Below, in pieces: positions 9,983 to 18,043 of a DNA stretch of 64,000 nt (position 1 is the stretch's first letter; each line of letters starts with the position of its first letter). Origin of the DNA: Pseudomonas sp. ACN8 (GTDB lineage Bacteria > Pseudomonadota > Gammaproteobacteria > Pseudomonadales > Pseudomonadaceae); the NCBI RefSeq assembly GCF_002303925.1, contig NZ_MRCS01000033.1, positions 1-64,000 on the forward strand. The letters run 5' to 3'. The notes below the pieces were generated by a model. It was not told where the DNA came from and ran no database searches. It saw nothing but the letters and a program-made list of their open reading frames with translations. A program made the position numbers and the translations under genes.

Positions 9983-10483
9983 TTACTTCAATACGGCAAG
10001 GGCTGCTTCGTAATTCGGTTCGTCAGCGATTTCGCCAACCAGCTCGCTGTGCAGCACGTTGTCGTTCTCGTCCAGAACCACCACGGCACGGGCGGTCAGG
10101 CCTTTGAGCGGGCCGTCGGCGATGGCAACGCCGTAGTCCTGGATGAACTCGGCACCGCGCAGGGTCGACAGGTTCTGTACGTTTTCCAGGCCTTCGGCGC
10201 CGCAGAAGCGGGCTTGGGCGAACGGCAGGTCAGCCGAAATGCACAGCACAACGGTGTTGGCCACGTCGTTTGCCTGGGCATTGAACTTGCGCACGGAAGT
10301 GGCGCAGGTCGGGGTATCAACGCTTGGGAAGATGTTCAGCACTTTACGCTTGCCGGCGAAGCTCGCCAGGGTGACGTCGGACAGATTGCCGGCAACCAGG
10401 GAAAAGGCTGGCGCCTTGGAACCGGCTTGTGGCAGTTGGCCGTTGACTTGAACCGGGTTGCCTTTAAGGGTGACTTGAGCCAT
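9983..10483 (-). CDS. tpx: Thiol peroxidase, 2-Cys peroxiredoxin Tpx
   Basis: A 166-residue peroxiredoxin that reduces hydrogen and alkyl peroxides using thioredoxin. The peroxidatic cysteine is Cys60 in SVDTPTCATSVRKFN and the resolving cysteine is Cys94 in ARFCGAEGLENV. Both match the two-cysteine spacing of E. coli Tpx (Cys61/Cys95). There is no signal peptide in this start choice; E. coli Tpx is likewise now regarded as functioning with thioredoxin. ATG 10483 was chosen because AGAAGGA lies nine bases upstream and it gives the normal family length; the open frame extends 57 codons further without family similarity. It is monocistronic with its own terminator. Confidence 0.95.
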   Translation of the reverse strand: MAQVTLKGNPVQVNGQLPQAGSKAPAFSLVAGNLSDVTLASFAGKRKVLNIFPSVDTPTCATSVRKFNAQANDVANTVVLCISADLPFAQARFCGAEGLENVQNLSTLRGAEFIQDYGVAIADGPLKGLTARAVVVLDENDNVLHSELVGEIADEPNYEAALAVLK

Positions 10484-10611
10484 GAACGGAGTCCTTCTGA
10501 ACGTTGTGGTGGAGAATTTTGACGAGGCCGAAGTTAACCATGAAATTGTCCTGCGACCTATGGCCAAACATGAATTGTCATGTAACAAGATACAAAACTG
10601 GATACAACCCA

Positions 10612-10714
10612 CAAACCCGTGGCAGCGAGCCTGCTCGCGAAAGCGCAATGTCATTCAACATCGCGGGCGACTGATCTGACGCCATCGCGAGCAAGCTCGC
10701 TCCCACAGGGTTTG
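10612..10714. repeat. REPIN: inverted pair of REP palindromes
   Basis: Two REP units face each other, CAGCGAGCCTGCTCGCGAA (10623-10641) and TCGCGAGCAAGCTCGCTCCC (10685-10704), separated by about 43 bases, with flanking AACCCGTGG / CCACAGGGTTT. It lies between the divergent tpx and YciI-like genes. Confidence 0.85.
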
Positions 10715-10893
10715 TGTGTTAGCCGAACAAGTCGGCAAAAGTACAGAGTACGCCCTCACCCGCCGCCACCCGATGTTCATGACGAAAGGCACGTGACACG
10801 TCATCGGCGAAAACTTTTGTTAACACTCTGTCGAATGGCTCCACCGTCGTTCGACTATAAATCGAGCCACTCAACTGCAACGGAGACGACACC

Positions 10894-11319
10894 ATGCGAT
10901 TCATGATCATCATCAAGGCCAGCCAGGATTCCGAAGCCGGCGTCATGCCCAGCCAGGAACTGCTGACGGCCATGGGCAACTACAACGAGGAACTGGTCAA
11001 GGCCGGCATCATGCTCGCGGGCGAAGGCCTGCACCCGAGCAGCAAGGGCGCACGGGTAAAATTTTCCGGTGACAAACATACGGTAATCGACGGCCCCTTC
11101 ATCGAAACCAAGGAACTGATCGCCGGTTTCTGGTTGTGGAAAGTGAAGTCCAAAGAAGAAGCCATCGAATGGGTCAAGCGCTGCCCCAACCCGATGCCGG
11201 GCACCGAGGCCGAGATCGAGATTCGTCAGGTGTTTGAAGCCGAAGATTTTGGTGCCGAGTTCACGCCGGAACTGCGCGAGCAGGAAGAGCGTGTGTGGGA
11301 GCAGGCGAAGAAAAACTGA
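10894..11319 (+). CDS. YciI-like (YCII/DGPF-domain) protein
   Basis: A 141-residue cytosolic protein of the ferredoxin-like YCII-related family. The N-terminus MRFMIIIKASQDSEAG and the diagnostic motif VIDGPFIETKELIAGFW (about residues 68-84) identify the DGPF subgroup, often encoded next to ECF sigma factors, though none is found here. The biochemical role of this subgroup is not established. ATG 10894 follows GGAGACGACACC, a reasonable ribosome-binding site. The gene stands alone between tpx and a non-coding stretch. Confidence 0.85.
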   Translation: MRFMIIIKASQDSEAGVMPSQELLTAMGNYNEELVKAGIMLAGEGLHPSSKGARVKFSGDKHTVIDGPFIETKELIAGFWLWKVKSKEEAIEWVKRCPNPMPGTEAEIEIRQVFEAEDFGAEFTPELREQEERVWEQAKKN

Positions 11320-11326
11320 ATCCCCG

Positions 11327-11352
11327 GCTGGGGCGAGCCTGCTCGGGATAGT
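11327..11352. repeat. Single degenerate REP element
   Basis: GGGGCGAGCCTGCTCGGGAT just after the YciI-like gene matches the left REP arm with mismatches. No facing partner is visible. Confidence 0.5.
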
Positions 11353-12017
11353 GCCGATCAGTCGCCCCTGTTTACTGGTTGCAAACCTCAGTCGCAAGCA
11401 CGCTCTGTCCCTGCGGGATATTGCCTACACCCCTAGCCACCATCCTCCCCCGACAGATCACCTCCAGACGGCAACCCCTTGTTTCGTATTAACTTCTTAG
11501 TACACAAAAAAACAACGAGAACCTGCACACAAAACGAAAGAATTAACTCATTCGACTGGCTAACTCATGTTTAGATGCTTAACTCTATCTGACGCGTCCT
11601 ACGGCTCGTTCAGAAAGAGATTACGGAGTAACGGCCAAAAATAAGGCCGAGTACCCAATGAGCCACCAGGGAATCGGGGGAATCATGTCGAAAAATATGG
11701 AGATGCGCGCCTTTTTTTTGGTGAGTCTGCATACGCCTTGCCTTTATACCCGGGCACACCCCAACACCCCGTCCAACCTGTCGCACGCCGCAAGGCTCTC
11801 GACTGATACGCCCTCCTTTTCTGTGCTCCATTCCATCCGGTTTGCGTACGCACCACGCGCTCGATGTGTTCGCCGAGCAATCGCCGCACTAACCCGCCCA
11901 GGCCATAAAACAGCTATCCATGAACGCTGGTATTTGCCAAAACCGCAAGTCAGCAACGGCGAATGGAAAATGCCGCTGTTGAACCCCGTCAATCAAAAAC
12001 AATAAGTGGAGTCAGTC
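11353..12017. other. Non-coding stretch upstream of the first MoxR-Bat operon
   Basis: I see no credible gene here. The section 11480-11660 is noticeably AT-richer than the surroundings. It contains three direct copies of TAACTC at 11544, 11561 and 11580 (the first two extended to TAACTCAT, 17 bases apart), and a short hairpin CGGCC-N8-GGCCG near 11632-11649. It is the likely place for the promoter of the 12018-22140 operon, but I cannot identify promoter boxes with confidence. Confidence 0.4.
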
Positions 12018-12968
12018 ATGATCAGGCCTCTCGTAGTGCGCCCCCTGTTGTTGGCGCTGTGCATGGTCAGCGGCAGCCCGTTGGTACTGGCGGCTGAAGG
12101 TGGTGTCGGACGGCCGATCACCGGCCAGCAAGTGTTCTCCAATGCCGGGATCGTGCCGCCGGAACCCGGCTGGGTCATGTCCCTGACCAGCATCTGGTAC
12201 GACGGCGACCTCAAGGGCAACGCCCAGGTGCCTTTGGTGGGGGCCACCAGTACCGGGCTGGACATGAAGGTTTCCTACACCATGGCCAACTTCACCCATG
12301 TCTGGGACACCGGCAAGGGTCGCTGGAACTATGCATCGGCCGTTGGCGTTCCGGTGCAGTACACCGACATCACGGCCAACATCACCGGTCCCCGAGGCAG
12401 AACACTAGGCTCTTCCGACACTGGCACGCAGTTCGCCGACATGCTGGTGACGCCGATTGCCGCCGGCTATCACTTCGACGAACTCAATCACATATCGTTC
12501 TCGCTGCCGATCTACGTGCCCACCGGCGCCTACAACGACGATCGCCTGGCCAACCCCGGGCAGAACAATTACACCTTCATGCCGACCGTGGCGTTCACTC
12601 ATCTGGACGGCAAGGGCGGCGAATTCACGCTGTCGAGCGGCCTGGAGTTCTACACCGAGAACGATGCCACCGATTATCGCAACGGCAACATCTACACCCT
12701 CGATGCGTTATGGACCCACGGCTTTGGCAACGGCTGGAACGCCGGTATCGCCGCCGGTTACATCCAGCAAGTTACTGATGACTCGGGGTCCGGCGCCGAC
12801 AGCGGTTTCCGCGGTCGCTCCGTGGGTGCCGGCCCGACAGTGGGCTGGACCGGCAAGTTCGCCGATGCCCAGGCCAACTTCAATGCGCGCTGGGTGCCGG
12901 AGTTCGACACCAAGAACCGCCCTGAAGGCAATGGAATCAGCGTCAACATGACCCTGGCGTTTTTCTAG
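12018..12968 (+). CDS. SphA-like outer-membrane protein (phenol MetA-pathway / COG4313-type beta-barrel)
   Basis: 316 residues with a signal peptide (LLLALCMVSGSPLVLA, cleavage near residue 26) and no further hydrophobic helix. The mature start EGGVGRPITGQQVFSNAGIV and alternating beta-strand pattern ending in a terminal Phe (MTLAFF) mark the outer-membrane channel family found in aromatic-degradation and sphingosine-responsive loci of pseudomonads. ATG 12018 was chosen over GTG 12006 because GTGGAG lies upstream at a suitable distance and the signal peptide starts there. The MoxR gene follows after eight bases, so this gene heads the operon. An outer-membrane import or export role in that operon is inferred. 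Confidence 0.75.
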   Translation: MIRPLVVRPLLLALCMVSGSPLVLAAEGGVGRPITGQQVFSNAGIVPPEPGWVMSLTSIWYDGDLKGNAQVPLVGATSTGLDMKVSYTMANFTHVWDTGKGRWNYASAVGVPVQYTDITANITGPRGRTLGSSDTGTQFADMLVTPIAAGYHFDELNHISFSLPIYVPTGAYNDDRLANPGQNNYTFMPTVAFTHLDGKGGEFTLSSGLEFYTENDATDYRNGNIYTLDALWTHGFGNGWNAGIAAGYIQQVTDDSGSGADSGFRGRSVGAGPTVGWTGKFADAQANFNARWVPEFDTKNRPEGNGISVNMTLAFF

Positions 12969-12976
12969 GAGAACCC

Positions 12977-13957
12977 ATGAGCGCACTCAACGACCTCAAC
13001 GCCCTGCAAGCGAGCATCGCCGAAGCGGTGCTCGGCCAGGACCAGGTGATCCGGCAGATGCTCGTCGGCTTGCTGGCCAACGGGCATTTGCTCCTAGAAA
13101 GCCTGCCCGGCCTGGCCAAGACCCGCACGGTCAAGTCACTGGCCAGACACCTGGACGCGAAGATGAGCCGCATCCAGTTCACCCCGGACTTGCTGCCGTC
13201 GGACATCACCGGTGCCGAGGTGCTGCATCAGGTCGAAGGCAAGAACGAAATCCGCTTCCAGCCAGGCCCCCTGTTCGGCAACCTGATCCTCGCCGACGAA
13301 ATCAACCGTGCGCCGGCCAAGGTCCAGGCGGCGTTGCTCGAAGCCATGGAAGAACGCCAGATCACCGTGGCCGGCAACAGCCATGCGCTGCCGGACCTGT
13401 TCATCGTGGTCGCCACCCAGAACCCGATCGAACAGGAAGGCACGTATCCGCTGCCGGAAGCGCAGATGGACCGCTTCCTGATGAAGGTGCTACTCGATTA
13501 TCCGAGCGCGGAAAACGAAAGCCAGGTGCTGCGCCTGCTGCGCGAAGAAGAACAGGCCCTCGGCGCCAAAACTGCCGCCGTGCAGGGCTTCTCGTTGTCT
13601 CAGGACGTGGTGTTCGCCGCGCGCCGTGAAGTCAGCGCCGTGCACGTCTCCCCGGCCATCGACCGCTACCTGATCGACCTGATCAACGCCACTCGCCACC
13701 CGACCGATTACGACGCCGACCTCGGGCGCTGGATCAGCATCGGCGCCAGTCCGCGCGGCGGCATCGGCCTGGACCGTTGTGCCCGGGCCGACGCCTGGTT
13801 GCAGGGCCAGGATTTCGTTTCTCCGGACAACGTCCGCGCCGTGCTGCACCCGGTGCTGCGCCATCGCCTGCAACTGAGCTACGACGCGGTGGCCGATGGC
13901 GTGAGCGCCGATCAGGTGCTCGACCGTCTGCTCGATAAAGTGGCGATTCCGGCCTGA
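12977..13957 (+). CDS. MoxR-family AAA+ ATPase, first cluster
   Basis: 326 residues. The Walker A is of the MoxR type, SLPGLAKTRTVKSLA (about residues 37-51), Walker B is LILADEINRAPAKVQAALLE, and sensor 1 is VVATQNPIEQEGTYPLPEAQ. The C-terminal lid domain (SPRGGIGLDRCARADAWL) is typical. MoxR ATPases act as cytosolic chaperones for maturation or metal/cofactor insertion of protein complexes together with VWA proteins. Five such partner genes follow with no gaps. AGGAG lies just before ATG 12977. It is a paralogue of the MoxR at 45352-46311, with the same domain order but many substitutions. Confidence 0.92.
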   Translation: MSALNDLNALQASIAEAVLGQDQVIRQMLVGLLANGHLLLESLPGLAKTRTVKSLARHLDAKMSRIQFTPDLLPSDITGAEVLHQVEGKNEIRFQPGPLFGNLILADEINRAPAKVQAALLEAMEERQITVAGNSHALPDLFIVVATQNPIEQEGTYPLPEAQMDRFLMKVLLDYPSAENESQVLRLLREEEQALGAKTAAVQGFSLSQDVVFAARREVSAVHVSPAIDRYLIDLINATRHPTDYDADLGRWISIGASPRGGIGLDRCARADAWLQGQDFVSPDNVRAVLHPVLRHRLQLSYDAVADGVSADQVLDRLLDKVAIPA

Positions 13958-14901
13958 TGTCCATGAACAGCGCGGACGGGCTGGTGTATGTCTCTCTGGC
14001 GCAATTGATGGCCCTGGAGTTCAAGGCCCGTGACCTGAGTTTTCTGGCGCGTCAGCCCCAGGGCAGCATCCTGGCCGGCAACCACGCCTCGCGTTTGCGT
14101 GGCCGGGGCCTGAACTTCGATGAACTGCGCCGCTATCAGCCGGGAGACGATTTGCGTCATCTCGACTGGCGCGCGTCCCTGCGCACCGGCAAACCGGTGG
14201 TACGGACATTCACCGAAGAGCGCGACCGCCCGGCGCTGATCCTCGTAGACCAGCGCATGTCGATGTTCTTTGGCTCGCAACGCAGCTTCAAATCCGCCGT
14301 CGCCGCAGAACTCGGCGCCCTGGCGGCGTGGATGGTGTTCAACGCCGGCGACCGCGTCGGTGGACTGGTATTCAACGATCAACGCATCGACAGCATCGCC
14401 CCGCTGCGCAGTCGAAAACGGATCGAAGCGCTGTGCAGCCGCATCGCCCGGCAGAACCAGGCACTCAATGCGGCCAATCCGGACGCCGAAGGCGAAGACC
14501 AGCTCGACAAGGTCCTGCAGCATTGCCTGGCGGTGGCCGGTCACGATCACCTGATCTGCATCGTCAGCGACTTCGCCGGGGCCGGCGAACGCACCTTGCA
14601 ACTGATGCGACAACTGGCGGCCCACAACGATGTGATTGCCATGCAGGTGTACGACCCGCTGGCGCTGAACCTGCCGAAAAACGGTCGTTTGCTGATCACC
14701 CAAGGGCAATTGCAGGTGGAACTGGCGGTGGATCGGCAGCAAGTGCATCAGCCGCTCGGGGATTTCCTCAGCGGACGCCTCAAGGACGTCGCTACCCTGC
14801 TGCGCCGCAGCCAGGTGCCGTTGATGATGTTCAGCACGGCGACAGAAGCCCACGAACAACTGCGCGCCGAACTCGGCAAGTTTGCCGGAGGGCGCCGATG
14901 A
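13957..14901 (+). CDS. DUF58 domain protein, first cluster
   Basis: A 314-residue protein of the DUF58/VWA-like family that accompanies MoxR. The hallmark motif is GDDLRHLDWRASLRTGKPVV (about residues 64-83), followed by RTFTEERDRPALILVDQRMSM. The central region predicts an alpha/beta fold like a von Willebrand A domain, but the metal-binding DxSxS is not conserved (VDQRMS). No signal peptide or membrane helix is obvious. The start overlaps the moxR stop by one base (TGATG). It is expected to bridge the ATPase and the membrane VWA proteins. Confidence 0.9.
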   Translation: MSMNSADGLVYVSLAQLMALEFKARDLSFLARQPQGSILAGNHASRLRGRGLNFDELRRYQPGDDLRHLDWRASLRTGKPVVRTFTEERDRPALILVDQRMSMFFGSQRSFKSAVAAELGALAAWMVFNAGDRVGGLVFNDQRIDSIAPLRSRKRIEALCSRIARQNQALNAANPDAEGEDQLDKVLQHCLAVAGHDHLICIVSDFAGAGERTLQLMRQLAAHNDVIAMQVYDPLALNLPKNGRLLITQGQLQVELAVDRQQVHQPLGDFLSGRLKDVATLLRRSQVPLMMFSTATEAHEQLRAELGKFAGGRR

Positions 14902-15482
14902 ACCCCTCTATCCCGAGCATCGACCAACTCAAGGAAATGGCACTGCCGGCGCCGGTCAGTTATGCACCGCAAACCTGGGGTTGGTGGGCGTTGCTGGCGC
15001 TATTGATCGTTACGCTGGCAGTAATAGGCGCACGGCGCTACTGCCAATGGCGGCGCGATCGCTATCGGCGCGAGGCGTTGGTGCGCCTGGAGGAACTGCA
15101 ACAGCGCAGCAATGACCTGAGCGCATTGCGCGAGCTTCCCGAACTGCTCAAGCGGGTCGCGATCTCTATGCCTAACGCGAAACCTGTGGGAGCGAGCCTG
15201 CTCGCGAAGAGGGCCCTACATTCAACGTCGATGGCGTCTGATACGACGCATTCGCGAGCAGGCTCGCTCCCACAGAGATCTCCTGCGGCATTGGGGAAAG
15301 AGGATTGGCAGGCATTTTTGCAGCGGCACAGTAAACAGCCGCTACCCGCCGACCTGAGCCAACAACTCTCGCTGCTGGCCTACGCCCCCGACGCAACATT
15401 GCGGGCCATGCCCACCGAGCAGCGCCAACAACTATTCAGCACCTGCAAAACCTGGGTGGAGCGTCATCATGTGGCAGCTTGA
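14898..15482 (+). CDS. DUF4381 single-pass membrane protein carrying an in-frame REPIN insertion
   Basis: 194 residues: a membrane helix at about 28-45 (WGWWALLALLIVTLAVIGA), a basic cytosolic segment, then a helical tail. Proteins of this kind sit between DUF58 and VWA genes in MoxR operons. The paralogue in the second cluster has 164 residues. The difference is mainly residues about 91-127, encoded by a REP doublet (15183-15276) that interrupts the conserved join LLKRVA...LGKEDWQAFL (compare LLKRLC...LNGRKWLAFL). The frame is open through the insertion, giving REP-derived peptides such as PVGASLLAK. Whether the product is functional is unknown. Start and stop overlap neighbouring genes by 4 and 14 bases. 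Confidence 0.82.
   Translation: MNPSIPSIDQLKEMALPAPVSYAPQTWGWWALLALLIVTLAVIGARRYCQWRRDRYRREALVRLEELQQRSNDLSALRELPELLKRVAISMPNAKPVGASLLAKRALHSTSMASDTTHSRAGSLPQRSPAALGKEDWQAFLQRHSKQPLPADLSQQLSLLAYAPDATLRAMPTEQRQQLFSTCKTWVERHHVAA
15183..15276. repeat. REPIN inside the DUF4381 coding sequence
   Basis: Facing REP units TGTGGGAGCGAGCCTGCTCG (15185-15204) and CGAGCAGGCTCGCTCCCACA (15255-15274) with a 50-base spacer. They are near-perfect complements of each other and match the intergenic copies in this window, but lie within an open reading frame. Confidence 0.9.
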
Positions 15483-16461
15483 TTACCCCTGGTTGCTGAT
15501 CCTGCTGCCGCTGCCGTGGTTCGGCTATCGCTACTTGCCCGATTACCGCGAGGCGCGCAGCGCTGTGCGTGTACCGTTTTTCGGGGCGATGAGCCGTGCG
15601 GTCGGCCAGGCCCCGAGCCAGGCCGGCACCCGCGGCAACCGCTGGCAATTGCTCCTGAACCTGCTGGTCTGGACGCTGTTGCTGGTGGCGGCGAGCAGGC
15701 CGGTGTTGGTGGAAAAACCCATCGAACGCCAGCAGCCGGTGCGGGACCTGATGTTGGCCATCGACATTTCCCAGTCGATGGAAACCACCGATTTCACCGA
15801 CGCCAACGGTCAAAAGATCGATCGCCTGGCCGCGGTCAAGGAAGTGGTGCACGGGTTCATCGACAAACGTAAAGACGATCGAATCGGACTGATCGTGTTC
15901 GGCACAGGTGCCTATCCGCAGGCGCCGTTGACCCTCGACCACGCCAGCCTGTCTCTGCTGCTGGACGACACCGGCATCGGCATGGCCGGCCCCAACACGG
16001 CCATCGGCGACGCCATCGGCCTGAGCCTGAAACTGCTGGACAAGGCCCACGAGCAGGAAAAAGTGCTGATCCTGCTCACCGACGGTAACGACACCAGCAG
16101 CGCCATCACCCCGGATCATGCGGCCGCCATGGCCGCGGCCAAAGGCGTGGTGATTCACACCATCGGCATCGGCGAGCCGAATGCCGAGGGCGAAGCCAAG
16201 GTCAACCTGCAAGGCTTGCAGGACATTGCCCAAGCCACGGGCGGACGCTTCTTCCGCGCCGAAGACCGCAATGCCCTGGATCAGGTCTACAGCACCCTCG
16301 ACAAACTGACTCCGCATCAGGTGAAAACCCTCAGCCACCAGCCCAAACGCGATCTGTTCTGGTGGCCGCTGGGCGCGTCCATCGCCCTGCTCGCGCTTTA
16401 TCACCTGGGCGCCCTGCTGCTTCCACGGCTGATGCTCACCCGTCAACGGCAGGAGGCCTGA
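15469..16461 (+). CDS. BatA-like VWA-domain membrane protein, first cluster
   Basis: 330 residues. An N-terminal helix (about 7-22) and a second helix (about 60-76) precede a von Willebrand A domain, and a C-terminal helix (about 306-325) closes it. The metal-ion-dependent adhesion site is complete: DxSxS at Asp99, Ser101, Ser103 (AIDISQSME), the Thr in GPNTAIGDAIG, and the Asp in LILLTDGND. This places a Mg-binding VWA domain at the inner membrane, as in Bat (Bacteroides aerotolerance) and related MoxR-linked proteins. The start overlaps the preceding gene by 14 bases. Confidence 0.9.
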   Translation: MWQLDYPWLLILLPLPWFGYRYLPDYREARSAVRVPFFGAMSRAVGQAPSQAGTRGNRWQLLLNLLVWTLLLVAASRPVLVEKPIERQQPVRDLMLAIDISQSMETTDFTDANGQKIDRLAAVKEVVHGFIDKRKDDRIGLIVFGTGAYPQAPLTLDHASLSLLLDDTGIGMAGPNTAIGDAIGLSLKLLDKAHEQEKVLILLTDGNDTSSAITPDHAAAMAAAKGVVIHTIGIGEPNAEGEAKVNLQGLQDIAQATGGRFFRAEDRNALDQVYSTLDKLTPHQVKTLSHQPKRDLFWWPLGASIALLALYHLGALLLPRLMLTRQRQEA

Positions 16462-16462
16462 C

Positions 16463-18043
16463 ATGGACAGCAACCTCAGCGACTTCCATTTCCTGCGCCC
16501 CCTGTGGCTGTTGCTCGCGGTGTTCGGTGCTTTTCTGCCATTGCTGTGGCGGCGCAACCAGGACCTGCAACGGCGCTTGCGCAGCAACATCGCCGCGCAC
16601 CTGCTGCCGCATCTGCTGATCACCCCGCAGGACCGGCAACGCCTGCGTCCGGTACATCTGGTGTGTGCGCTGCTGGTGCTGGGCGCCATCGCCGCCGCCG
16701 GGCCGACCTGGGAGCAGGACCGGCCGGACTTTCTGGAAAACCGTGCGCCGCTGATCATCGCCATCGACCTGTCACCCTCCATGGACGCCGGCGATGTTCC
16801 ACCCAGTCGCCTGGAAGCGGTCAAGCACAAGCTCCATGACTTGATCCAGCGCCGCGCCGGTTCACGCAACGCCCTGATTGCCTACGCCGGCAGCGCGCAT
16901 CTGGTATTGCCCGCCACCGACGACCCGGCGCTGCTCGATACGTTCATTCAGGCCCTGAGCACCGACCTGATCAACAAACCGGGGAAAAATGTCAGCGCGG
17001 TCATCGATCAGGCCAAGCGCCTGCTCGCCGCCGAGAAAACACCCGGCACCCTGCTGCTGATCACCGATGGCGCCGACACCTCGGCACTGGCCGGGCTGGA
17101 CAAGCAACTGGCAAACAGTGCGCTGCAAGTGCTGATACTGGCGGCTGGCAGCAGCGACGGCGGGATCATCCGCGATGCCAGCGGCCAGCCACGCACCGAC
17201 AGCAACGGTCGCCCGAAAATGGGCAGCTTCGATCAGGACGCCCTCAAGCAGCTGGCCTCGGCGATGGATGCGCCGCTGGGCAGCCTGACCCTCAACGATG
17301 ACGATCTGGACTGGATCGAACTGCACGCCGAGCAGCATTTCCAGTCAGCCAGTGACGAACAGCGCGAACTGCACTGGAAGGACGCCGGTTACTGGCTGTG
17401 CTGGCCGCTGTTGCTGATCGCCTTTTTCAGCGTACGCAGGGGCTGGAGCCTGAACTGGATGGCCGCACTGCTGCTGGCGGTGGGCCTGGGCCTGCAACCG
17501 GCGCCGGCCCAGGCCAACGCGCTGACCGATGCCTTTTTCACCCGCGACCAGCAAGGTCGCTGGGCTTTCGAACATGAGCACTACCCTCAGGCGGCGGCGC
17601 TGTTCGTCGATCCGTACTGGAAAGGCGTGGCCGCCTATAACGCGGCCGATTTCGACCTGGCACTGGCCAGCTTCGCGCGGCTCGATACACCGCAGGCGTA
17701 TTTCTACCTGGGCAACATCTACGTGCGCCGGTTCAAGTTCGATCAGGCCATCGCGTCCTATACCCAGGCGTTGAAATTGCAACCGCAGTTCCCGCAAGCT
17801 TCGGCCAACCTGGCGTTGGCCATAGCCTTGGAAAAGGACACTGAAAGCGCCGAGAAAAACACGCCAGAGGTCAAACCCGACGAAATCAAGATGGACAAGG
17901 CGCCGGGTAAAGGCCAAAGCAAAAAGGTGGAGACCCAGCAAGCGGCCTCGGATGAGCAATGGTTGCAGAACCTCACCACATCGCCGGCGAAATTCCTCAA
18001 GCAGAAATTCAGTCTGCAGGATCAGGCGGGGGCTAAACCATGA
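16463..18043 (+). CDS. BatB/BatC-like fusion: VWA domain plus TPR, first cluster
   Basis: 526 residues. Two N-terminal helices (about 12-28 and 63-80) precede a VWA domain with an intact DxSxS site (Asp102, Ser104, Ser106 in AIDLSPSMD). Two further helices at about 310-345 (WLCWPLLLIAFFSVRRGW, then WMAALLLAVGLGLQ) lead to a periplasmic TPR region (about 375-455) with repeats such as AYFYLGNIYVRRFKFDQAIA. The tail is charged, Lys/Glu-rich, and ends in LKQKFSLQDQAG. It begins one base after the BatA-like stop codon. VWA and TPR in one chain corresponds to BatB plus BatC of other bacteria. Confidence 0.9.
   Translation: MDSNLSDFHFLRPLWLLLAVFGAFLPLLWRRNQDLQRRLRSNIAAHLLPHLLITPQDRQRLRPVHLVCALLVLGAIAAAGPTWEQDRPDFLENRAPLIIAIDLSPSMDAGDVPPSRLEAVKHKLHDLIQRRAGSRNALIAYAGSAHLVLPATDDPALLDTFIQALSTDLINKPGKNVSAVIDQAKRLLAAEKTPGTLLLITDGADTSALAGLDKQLANSALQVLILAAGSSDGGIIRDASGQPRTDSNGRPKMGSFDQDALKQLASAMDAPLGSLTLNDDDLDWIELHAEQHFQSASDEQRELHWKDAGYWLCWPLLLIAFFSVRRGWSLNWMAALLLAVGLGLQPAPAQANALTDAFFTRDQQGRWAFEHEHYPQAAALFVDPYWKGVAAYNAADFDLALASFARLDTPQAYFYLGNIYVRRFKFDQAIASYTQALKLQPQFPQASANLALAIALEKDTESAEKNTPEVKPDEIKMDKAPGKGQSKKVETQQAASDEQWLQNLTTSPAKFLKQKFSLQDQAGAKP

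Noticed and set aside
11658..12005. A possible 115-residue gene before the outer-membrane protein gene
   Set aside because: Composition is unlike its neighbours, no ribosome-binding site or family features. Treated as non-coding.
14328..14897. Extended upstream start for the DUF4381 protein inside the DUF58 gene
   Set aside because: The extension overlaps a gene with clear family similarity and is itself low-complexity; ATG 14898 gives the family N-terminus.
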